This document shows, one piece after another, positions 30,926 through 39,123 of a DNA stretch of 39,123 bases. Position 1 is the first letter of the stretch. Each line of letters starts with the position of its first letter. The DNA is from an uncultured Bacteroidales bacterium (lineage in GTDB: Bacteria; Bacteroidota; Bacteroidia; Bacteroidales; UBA932): contig CAMJHJ010000004.1 of the NCBI GenBank assembly GCA_946405485.1, forward strand, positions 1 to 39,123, read 5' to 3'. The notes beneath the pieces are model-generated. The model made no database searches, was not told where the DNA came from, and saw only the letters and a list, made by a program, of their open reading frames with translations. The position numbers and the translations under genes are program-made.

Positions 30926-31942
30926 TCAATTCAAATAACGGTCCTCTTCCGGCGACTCCGCAAACCCGAGCGGCGTCTCGTGCCGTTCCACCACGGCCTC
31001 GAGCAACACCGTCCCTTCGGCGCGGGGCACCAGATAGAAATCCTCCACCTCGGCAGGGACCAGCAAGGTTTCCCCGGCGGAGAAAACATAGTTATCCATC
31101 GCCTTCTCCCCATTGGGCGCCGCGGCCGGTACCTGTACGGAGGCTTCGCCGGAAAGGCAGAGATAAGCGACAAAACTGCCGAACTGCTCGCACAGGATGT
31201 GGAGCGGAGCGTCCAGGGCGATCCGGGAAGCGATAAATTCCGGATTGTCCGTCAACCGGACCGTGCCTTCCGCCGTCCGGACAGCGACAGGAGCGGCCTT
31301 CCAGGCATGGAAATCGATGAAATCGAAAGCGGCCTCCAGGGTCAGTTCGGCATCGAAAGGATCGACCTCTCCTGCAGGACGGCCCCAGTCATAGATCCGG
31401 AAATCCAGCGGGGATGATTCGGCGATCTCCGCGATCACGAGCCCTTCGTCTGCCGCATGGACGGTGCCGGGCGCAATGAAAAAATGATCCCCGGCCTTGG
31501 GTTCCAGTACCTGGAGCAAATCCTCGACGCCACCTTCCTGGCAGGCACGATAGAACTCTTCGGCACTGACATCCCGCCGGAAGCCCAGCCAGAGTTTCGC
31601 CCCGGGACGGGCGCTGACGACATACCAGAGCTTCGCCTTCCCGAGGAAGTCGAAACGCTGGGCGGCAATCTCATCGTCAGGATGGACCAGCAGCGGCGTA
31701 CGGCGTTCCCCTTTCAAAGTCTTGATCAGCACGGGGAACTGCCGCCCGTAGGCGGCGAAGACCCCTTCGCCCACGATGCGGTCCATATACATCTCCATCA
31801 GCTCGGAGAGCGTGTTGGTCGCCAGCCACCCGTTCCGAACCATCGAATCGGGAAAACCCAGGTCGGCCAGATGCCAGGTCTCGTCCGGAGAGTCTTCGAC
31901 GGGCACGAGCTTGAAGGGGTACAGTTTCTTTTCTTCTTCCAT
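30926..31942 (-). CDS. manA: Mannose-6-phosphate isomerase, class I
   Basis: Interconverts mannose-6-phosphate and fructose-6-phosphate. The 338-residue zinc enzyme has the zinc-binding LLVHPDDEIAAQ segment and HFFIAPGTVHAADEGLVIAEI, with the conserved His and Glu ligands. IYDWGRP, which carries the catalytic Arg region, follows. The frame is open from 32002, but ATG 31942 (MEEEKKLYPFKLVPV) matches the family N terminus. It lies 22 bases downstream of the small RHH-like gene and 6 bases before the S4 gene. Feeding of GDP-mannose pathways is the usual role. Confidence 0.95.
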   Translation of the reverse strand: MEEEKKLYPFKLVPVEDSPDETWHLADLGFPDSMVRNGWLATNTLSELMEMYMDRIVGEGVFAAYGRQFPVLIKTLKGERRTPLLVHPDDEIAAQRFDFLGKAKLWYVVSARPGAKLWLGFRRDVSAEEFYRACQEGGVEDLLQVLEPKAGDHFFIAPGTVHAADEGLVIAEIAESSPLDFRIYDWGRPAGEVDPFDAELTLEAAFDFIDFHAWKAAPVAVRTAEGTVRLTDNPEFIASRIALDAPLHILCEQFGSFVAYLCLSGEASVQVPAAAPNGEKAMDNYVFSAGETLLVPAEVEDFYLVPRAEGTVLLEAVVERHETPLGFAESPEEDRYLN

Positions 31943-31964
31943 GGCAAATAAGGAAAAAGGAGGA

Positions 31965-32201
31965 TCAGAAAAGCGTGGGATGGTTTTCATCCATGTCGGC
32001 AAGGACGCGTTCGATCACGGCCTGCCGGAGCATCGCCGACTTGGAAGTCACCTTGAAGCGACGGCAATATTCGTCGATGGCCGCCATCTCCTTGTCATTG
32101 AAGAGGATAACCTGCCTGTGCCTGCGCACAAGCGCGGCCTTCTGCTTCTCCAGGAAGTCCGGGTCGACGTTGGGGATGGTCTTTTTCTTCCGCGCGCTCA
32201 T
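31965..32201 (-). CDS. Small conserved protein with ribbon-helix-helix-like segment
   Basis: A 78-residue basic protein (MSARKKKTIPNVDPDFLEKQ at the start). The stretch RRHRQVILFNDKEMAAIDEY, then CRRFKVTSKSAMLRQAVIER, has the strand-helix-turn-helix profile of an RHH DNA-binding fold, similar to the CopG/Arc type, and the end is ENHPTLF. I recognise a conserved Bacteroidales family of this shape near manA. There is no toxin partner next to it. It could be a small transcription regulator of the operon, but no binding site is identified. It is 17 bases downstream of the thioredoxin gene. Confidence 0.7.
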   Translation of the reverse strand: MSARKKKTIPNVDPDFLEKQKAALVRRHRQVILFNDKEMAAIDEYCRRFKVTSKSAMLRQAVIERVLADMDENHPTLF

Positions 32202-32218
32202 AAGACAAAGATAAGGAT

Positions 32219-33388
32219 TTATTCCTTCCCTGCAAAGGATACGTAGCGTTCGGTGACGCGGCCGCGCTCATCCAGCGCGAGGATATGCGGCAGCAGGCTG
32301 AGGTCGAAGGCGTCGAAAAGCCGCTTCGCAAGTTCCGGCTTCCCGGCCATGAGTTCATCGACATTGACCAGGAAAGCCTTGCTCCCCCGCTTCAGTGAAG
32401 CCTCCAGGGCCGGGATCTCCACCTTGCAGCGGCTGCAGCCTTCCGAATAAAAGACCAGGTAGGCCGGACGGCCCCGCAGCCGGCTCAGATCCATCGTGCG
32501 GGCGCGGGAGCCGCAGGGCTTGCGGAGGACTCCTTCCACGCGGATCGAAGGCAGACGGGCGCCGACGGGATTCCGGTTGAAGAGTTCCTCATCCATCGTC
32601 CCCATCTCCACCAGCTGCCGGAGCGCATCGACCGTCAGACGGCGGCCGATGATAACGCCTTCCCGGTCCACCAGGAAGAGCCGGGGGGTCTGGAGGATGC
32701 CGTACAGGCGCTGGAAGTCGCTCGAGACCTCCGGATCCCAGGCATGATGGACGGTCACGTGCGGGTTGGACAGCTGAAGCCGCTCCCCGATGAAAGAGAG
32801 CCAGGCATCACGGTCCGAGCCCACGTAAATGGCATAGAACGCCAGGTCGCTTTCCTGCTCGTCCAGCCAGCTGCGCAGAAGGATCGACTCCAGTCTGCAC
32901 TTGGCGCAATCCGTGTCATAAAAATAAAGGATGCTCCTCCGGTCAGCGGCGGCCGGCACGGTCACAATCTCCTCCTCCGGGCCCTGCATCTCCAGCACGG
33001 GCGCGGCCAGACCCAGTTGCGAGGATCGGTTGAATTCCGCGAAAATGCGTGCCTGGAAGCCCTCCGCCTCCGTCGGGAATGAGACCGTCCCGTCAGCGAA
33101 CCAGCGGTCGTACAGGTGGATGGCCACAGCCTCCTCCCCCATCAGCTGCGAATCCACATAATGACCGTACAACTTGGTCGCGACGGCCTGGCGCAACTGC
33201 GGATCGATGCAGGTTTCAATCAGGAAATCACACTCCAAAAGCTTTGTCTCCAGGTCTTCCTGCTCCAGGGCAAGGATATACCCGTCGACCATCGCCAACG
33301 TCTTGGCGACGGCGGCGGAATCGACCTGCGCATGCAGCGAAAAGATGGAGAGCAGCAGCGACAGTCCTATGGACGCAAGCCTACGCAT
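32219..33388 (-). CDS. Periplasmic protein with two thioredoxin-like domains
   Basis: A 389-residue exported protein with a signal peptide (MRRLASIGLSLLLSIFSLHA, cleaved before QV). The first 150 residues are a helical region like DUF5106. Two thioredoxin folds follow: the first with YDTDCAKC (C-x2-C), the second with YSEGCSRC (C-x2-C). Both keep a C-x2-C pair, so both may be redox active. Likely roles are thiol-disulfide exchange or reduction of periplasmic proteins. The frame is open from 33592, but ATG 33388 gives the signal peptide. It overlaps coaD by 8 bases. The family match is approximate. Confidence 0.82.
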   Translation of the reverse strand: MRRLASIGLSLLLSIFSLHAQVDSAAVAKTLAMVDGYILALEQEDLETKLLECDFLIETCIDPQLRQAVATKLYGHYVDSQLMGEEAVAIHLYDRWFADGTVSFPTEAEGFQARIFAEFNRSSQLGLAAPVLEMQGPEEEIVTVPAAADRRSILYFYDTDCAKCRLESILLRSWLDEQESDLAFYAIYVGSDRDAWLSFIGERLQLSNPHVTVHHAWDPEVSSDFQRLYGILQTPRLFLVDREGVIIGRRLTVDALRQLVEMGTMDEELFNRNPVGARLPSIRVEGVLRKPCGSRARTMDLSRLRGRPAYLVFYSEGCSRCKVEIPALEASLKRGSKAFLVNVDELMAGKPELAKRLFDAFDLSLLPHILALDERGRVTERYVSFAGKE

Positions 33389-33854
33389 GCCACTGCGGAA
33401 GCACGACGCCTTCGGACAGGAAAAGCGAAGTATCACCGTTGTGGCGGAGGATGTCGCGCACGGCGGAAGATGAGATATGGGCAAACTCCTGGGCCGTCGG
33501 GATGATGATGGTCTCGATTTCCGGGGCGAGCCGCCGGTTGGCGTCCGCGACGGAACGCTCGGTCTCGAAATCCAGCATGTTGCGCACGCCACGTACGATA
33601 TGGACGATGCCCATCTCGCGGCACACGTCGACGGTCAGGCCGTCATACTTGATGCAGGACACGCCTTCGAGTCCGGAAGTAGCCTGGCGGATGATGTCCA
33701 GGCGCTGGTCCATGTCGAAAAAGCCGCGTTTGTCCTGGTTGATACCGACCGCCACGACGATTTCATCGAACATCGTCAGCGCGCGCTTGAGGATGTTGAG
33801 GTGGCCTGCGGTGAAGGGATCGAAGGATCCGGGGAAAAGGGCGATGCGTTTCAT
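33381..33854 (-). CDS. coaD: Phosphopantetheine adenylyltransferase
   Basis: CoaD joins ATP and 4'-phosphopantetheine to dephospho-CoA. The 157-residue protein has FPGSFDPFTAGHLNIL (residues 7-22), with the T-x-G-H nucleotidyltransferase motif at 15-18, and ISSSAVRDIL, the second ATP-binding motif. Length is normal. An in-frame ATG at 33983 would put 43 low-complexity residues before the conserved start, so ATG 33854 is chosen. The gene is 4 bases after ung and overlaps the thioredoxin gene by 8 bases, within the lon-led run. Confidence 0.96.
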   Translation of the reverse strand: MKRIALFPGSFDPFTAGHLNILKRALTMFDEIVVAVGINQDKRGFFDMDQRLDIIRQATSGLEGVSCIKYDGLTVDVCREMGIVHIVRGVRNMLDFETERSVADANRRLAPEIETIIIPTAQEFAHISSSAVRDILRHNGDTSLFLSEGVVLPQWHA

Positions 33855-33858
33855 AGCC

Positions 33859-34526
33859 TTACAATTGCCAGTTGATCGGGGTCTTGCCCTGCCGGACAAG
33901 GAGTTGGTTGGTCTGAGAGAAATGGCGGCAGCCGAAGAAGGCGCCGCGCGCCAGCGGAGATGGATGGGGGGCCTCCAGCACATAGTGCCGGGATGTGTCG
34001 ATCAGGGCGCGCTTGGAGCGGGCGAAATTGCCCCAGAGGAGGAAGACCACTCCCTCACAACGCTCTGAGATACAGCGGATCACGGCATCCGTGAAGGGCT
34101 GCCAGCCGATGGCGCTGTGCGAGGCCGCCTCGCCGCTGCGGACAGTCAGGATCGCATTGAGCAAAAGCACGCCCTGACGGGCCCAGGGCTCCAGGTCGGG
34201 GCTGCCCGACATCCGTATGCCGAGGTCGTCCTCGATCTCCTTGAAGATGTTCTTGAGCGAAGGGGGCGCCGGGACGCCCTCGGGTACCGAGAAGCAGAGG
34301 CCCATCGCCTGGCCATACCCATGGTAAGGATCCTGGCCGAGGATGACGACCTTGACCTCGGGAAGCGGGGTCAGCTCGAAAGCCCGGAAAATCTGCCGTC
34401 CGGGAGGATAGATGACTTTCCCCTCCTGCTTCTCCCGGTGCAAAAAGCGGACAAGCTCCGCAAAGTAGGGTTGTTCGAACTCACTTTGCAGAGCCTGTTT
34501 CCAGCTGGATTCAATCTTGACTTCCA

Positions 34527-34527
<1 letters not shown>
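33859..34527 (-). CDS. ung: Uracil-DNA glycosylase
   Basis: Family-1 UDG removes uracil from DNA in base excision repair. The 222-residue enzyme has the catalytic GQDPYH (Asp66 in residues 64-69), the LLLNAILTVRSGE uracil-binding segment and EAPHPSPLARGAFFGC with the conserved His. The size is typical. Its ATG overlaps the lon stop by one base (TGATG), so translation is coupled. The gene lies 4 bases before coaD. Confidence 0.96.
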
Positions 34528-36932
<2,405 letters not shown>

Positions 36933-36944
36933 ATCTCTATCTTG

Positions 36945-36959
36945 CTGACAATTTGGCAG
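36945..36959. promoter_or_regulatory. Inverted repeat upstream of lon
   Basis: CTGACAA-T-TTGGCAG is a 7-1-7 inverted repeat with one mismatched pair, located 12 bases before the lon ATG. It could be an operator for a heat-shock or other stress repressor. No regulator gene is nearby, and I cannot confirm the motif family. Confidence 0.4.
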
Positions 36960-37038
36960 AGCGTCGCCCTGTTTTGCAGCGTTTCGCTATATGGTCAATC
37001 TTCGTGCCAGCAAAACATTGCAAGTTAATAAAAATGAT

Positions 37039-37069
37039 TTTGAATATTCTGAAAAATACTCTAATTTTG
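37039..37069 (+). promoter_or_regulatory. Consensus promoter of the HU-mS38-like-rng operon
   Basis: TTTG (37039-37042) and TAATTTTG (37062-37069) are 19 bp apart, matching both boxes of the Bacteroidota promoter. The HU ATG is 53 bases further. The rest of the 189-base gap (36933-37121) contains the lon upstream region, the inverted repeat and this promoter. Confidence 0.8.
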
Positions 37070-37121
37070 CGTCCCAATTCATTTAATAGCAATTGTTAAA
37101 CCGTTAAAACGATACAAACAA

Positions 37122-37403
37122 ATGACTAAAGCAGAGATCGTCAGCGAAGTGGCAAAGGCCACAGGCGTTGAGAAGACAGCGGTCCAGACCGTTGTCGAAG
37201 CATTCATGGAGAGCGTCAAGGGTTCCATCGTTAAGGGAGAGCCCGTCTACCTTCGCGGATTCGGCAGCTTCATCATCAAGCACCGCGCCCGCAAGGCCGC
37301 CCGCAACATCACCAAGCAGACCACCATCACCATCCCTGAGCACGATATTCCGGCTTTCAAGCCCGCCAAGGTTTTTGTCGCTGCTGTCAAGGAGAGCAAA
37401 TAA
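37122..37403 (+). CDS. HU-family DNA-binding protein
   Basis: A 93-residue nucleoid protein that bends and packages DNA. MTKAEIVSEVAKATGVEKTA and VQTVVEAFMESVKGSI make the helical body, and VYLRGFGSFIIKHRARKAARN the beta-arm with the conserved GFGSF. In place of the usual RNPxT arm tip it has RNITKQTTITIPEHDIPAFK, the common Bacteroidota variant. It is first in a short operon with a small basic protein and RNase G. The HU or IHF symbol cannot be decided. Confidence 0.95.
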   Translation: MTKAEIVSEVAKATGVEKTAVQTVVEAFMESVKGSIVKGEPVYLRGFGSFIIKHRARKAARNITKQTTITIPEHDIPAFKPAKVFVAAVKESK

Positions 37404-37421
37404 TCCCTAATTTTCTTCACT

Positions 37422-37511
37422 ATGCCTAGCGGTAAAAAGAGAAAGAGACATAAAATGTCGACGCACAAACGCAAGAAGCGTTTGCGCCTGAACCGACACA
37501 AGAAGAAGTAA
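37422..37511 (+). CDS. 29-residue basic protein, AURKAIP1/COX24 (mS38)-like
   Basis: An ORF of 29 residues (MPSGKKRKRHKMSTHKRKKR, then LRLNRHKKK) starts 18 bases after the HU stop and ends 8 bases before rng. Twenty of the 29 residues are Lys, Arg or His. The K-M-x-x-H-K-x-K-K-R pattern resembles the C-terminal domain of mitochondrial ribosomal protein mS38 (AURKAIP1/COX24), and small Bacteroidota proteins are annotated with this domain. A ribosomal role is therefore likely but inferred. The ORF is too short for most gene finders. Confidence 0.78.
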   Translation: MPSGKKRKRHKMSTHKRKKRLRLNRHKKK

Positions 37512-37519
37512 TCCCGACA

Positions 37520-39085
37520 ATGGAGACTGAGATTTCCTCCAAAGACCTGATCGTCGACGTGTCGGCGTCAGAAGTCCAGATCGCCTTGATGGAGAATCAC
37601 CGGCTGATCGAATTGAACAAGGAGTCCAGTCAGGGTCACAGTTATAGCGTGGGGGATGTTTTTCTCGGAAGAGTGAAAAAGATCCTCCCCGCTTTAAATG
37701 CTGCATTCGTCGATATCGGTGACAAGAAGGAAGCCTTCGTCCACTACCTGGATCTCGGGCTTTATTTTTCTTCCTTCGACGCCTTTGTCAAGAAAAGCAA
37801 CCCCAACACGGAGCTGAAGCAGCTCTTCGAGAGCATCCCGATCGGACCGGCCCTGGAAAAGGACGGACACATCGAGAACGTGCTCAAGCAGGGGCAGATG
37901 CTGATCGGGCAGATCGTCAAGGAGCCGATTTCGACCAAGGGATCCCGGCTGACCGCAGAAATCTCATTGGCAGGACGAAACATTGTATTGCTCCCTTTCG
38001 CCGAGAAAGTGAGCGTTTCCCAGAAGATTTCCTCAAAAGAGGAAAAGAAGCGGCTCCTGACCCTGGTCACGAGCATCCTCCCCAAAAACTACGGAGCGAT
38101 CATCCGCACGGCCGCAGAAGGCAAGAATGCCGCGGTCCTCGTCGGAGAATGCCGCTCCTTGATCGCCAAGTGGGAAGGCGCCTGGAAAAGGATCGCGAAG
38201 AACAAGAACATCGGTCTGCTCTTCACCGAATATTCCAAGACCACCACTACGCTGCGGGACCTTTTCGACAGCGGTTTTTCCAACATCTACGTCAACGACG
38301 AGAAAATCTACGAGGAGACCCGGCAGTATGTGTCACTGATCTCCCCCGAGCAGGAAAAGATCGTCAAGCTCTATGACGGCAAGGAGCCGATCTTCGACCA
38401 CTTCGAAGTGACGCGCCAGATCAAGAGCTCCTTCGGAAAAATCGTCCCGATCAAGCAGGGCGCCTATCTCGTGATCGAATCGACCGAGGCCCTCAACGTC
38501 ATCGACGTCAACAGCGGCATCCGGTCCAAGACCAACGACCAGGAGGAAAACACCTACGAGGTGAACCGCCTTGCGGCGGAAGAAATTGTACGCCAGCTTC
38601 GGCTGCGCGATATGGGTGGGATCGTCATCGTCGACTTTATCGACATGGACTCCCAGGAGCACCGCAACGCTCTTTACAAGTACATGACGGAGCTGATGGC
38701 CGGCGACAGGGCCAAGCACAACGTGCTTCCGCTCACGAAGTTCGGGTTGATGCAGATCACCCGCCAGCGGATCCGCCCGGCCACCGAGATCGACACCACG
38801 GAAGTGTGTCCGGTGTGCCACGGCACGGGCAAGATCGCCTCCAGCGTCGTCATCGACGAGCAGATCGAACGCAAGATCGCCGACCTGGCCGTCGCCAAGG
38901 GTCTGAAGGCAGTCACCCTCAAGGTCAGTCCCATGCTGGGAGCCTACTTGACCCGCGGTTATTTCGATTCCTACCTGAAGAAGTGGAAACGCAAGTACAA
39001 GATCAAGATCGGACTCGAGGAAGTCACCAAGTTCTCGGTCCTGCAGAATGAGATTTACAACGAGAAAGGAGAGAGGCTCGACTAG
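37520..39085 (+). CDS. rng: Ribonuclease E/G family endoribonuclease (RNase G)
   Basis: A 521-residue endoribonuclease that cleaves single-stranded, AU-rich RNA and helps mature 16S rRNA. An S1-like RNA-binding region is at about 38-135 (GDVFLGRVKKILPALNAAFV). The catalytic Asp residues are D329 in NVIDVNSG and D372 in IVDFIDMDS. The Zn-link Cys pair is C430 and C433 (CPVCHGTGK). There is no long C-terminal scaffold, so it is the RNase G type. It follows the mS38-like gene by 8 bases, and a terminator overlaps its stop codon. Confidence 0.95.
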   Translation: METEISSKDLIVDVSASEVQIALMENHRLIELNKESSQGHSYSVGDVFLGRVKKILPALNAAFVDIGDKKEAFVHYLDLGLYFSSFDAFVKKSNPNTELKQLFESIPIGPALEKDGHIENVLKQGQMLIGQIVKEPISTKGSRLTAEISLAGRNIVLLPFAEKVSVSQKISSKEEKKRLLTLVTSILPKNYGAIIRTAAEGKNAAVLVGECRSLIAKWEGAWKRIAKNKNIGLLFTEYSKTTTTLRDLFDSGFSNIYVNDEKIYEETRQYVSLISPEQEKIVKLYDGKEPIFDHFEVTRQIKSSFGKIVPIKQGAYLVIESTEALNVIDVNSGIRSKTNDQEENTYEVNRLAAEEIVRQLRLRDMGGIVIVDFIDMDSQEHRNALYKYMTELMAGDRAKHNVLPLTKFGLMQITRQRIRPATEIDTTEVCPVCHGTGKIASSVVIDEQIERKIADLAVAKGLKAVTLKVSPMLGAYLTRGYFDSYLKKWKRKYKIKIGLEEVTKFSVLQNEIYNEKGERLD

Positions 39086-39103
39086 CGGGTCTCTCTCTTT
39101 TTT
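39069..39103 (+). terminator. Intrinsic terminator overlapping the rng stop codon
   Basis: A 9-bp stem (39069-39077 with 39089-39097, one G-U pair) with an 11-nt loop is followed by a run of six T's (39098-39103). The rng stop codon (39083-39085) lies in the loop, so the terminator is partly coding. Confidence 0.75.
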
Positions 39104-39123
39104 GTATGCAAGTTTATTGTTAC

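Overview
The window (39.1 kb, GC-rich, almost fully coding) comes from a member of the Bacteroidota, most likely an uncultured anaerobic Bacteroidales. The evidence is the promoters, whose -7 elements match TAnnTTTG (several with a TTTG-like -33 box 18-20 bp upstream). It is also the many short-signal-peptide lipoproteins and families typical of this phylum (DUF4290, DUF3822, a FISUMP-domain lipoprotein, an HU / 29-residue basic protein / RNase G trio). Rubrerythrin and Pta-AckA suggest a fermentative anaerobe. Genus cannot be read from the sequence. I saw no tRNA, rRNA, CRISPR array or insertion sequence.

Layout. 1-2161: the 3' end of prfA (+) converges on a minus-strand pair, rsmD and a DUF3822-like gene, with a membrane-anchored protein further upstream. 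2268-8779: a plus-strand run of DHH phosphoesterase, two FKBP-type lipoproteins, a MATE exporter, a cytidylate-kinase-like protein and a class C beta-lactamase-fold hydrolase, then a separately promoted small lipoprotein. 8898-11127: the pta-ackA operon (-). 11196-15053: comEC (+), apbE (-), FISUMP lipoprotein (+), LolA-like protein (-). 15050-18117: ftsK and a DUF4290 gene (-). 18153-27281: a six-gene minus-strand run of HPr-kinase-like protein, S24/S26 peptidase, PqqD-like protein, ABC exporter, AddB-like and AddA-like helicase-nuclease subunits. 27398-29261: reverse rubrerythrin and alr (+). 29248-36932: a nine-gene minus-strand run, lon-ung-coaD-double thioredoxin-small RHH-like protein-manA-S4 protein-zinc metallopeptidase-DJ-1. 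37122-39085: HU, a 29-aa COX24/mS38-like protein and RNase G (+).

The genes are mostly housekeeping: translation termination and ribosome maturation, chromosome segregation, double-strand-break processing, base excision, proteostasis, acetate fermentation, envelope biogenesis. Two things stand out. First, two very long hairpins (8798-8883 and 27960-28041) have unrelated arm sequences, each self-complementary over 29-30 bp. They share a conserved core (GGAG-containing 11-nt strand, C3-4 / UUCG tetraloop / G3-4, then AAU). They look like one family of bidirectional terminator or palindromic elements. Second, a compact kinase / peptidase / PqqD / ABC exporter cassette resembles part of a peptide-modification (RiPP) pathway but has no visible precursor or cyclase, and sits in one operon with the AddAB-like DNA repair pair.

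Gene packing is extreme. Four convergent pairs overlap at their 3' ends, a prfA terminator is encoded inside rsmD, and two genes have -7 boxes so close to ATG that leaderless mRNAs are predicted. No stretch over 300 bases lacks a gene.
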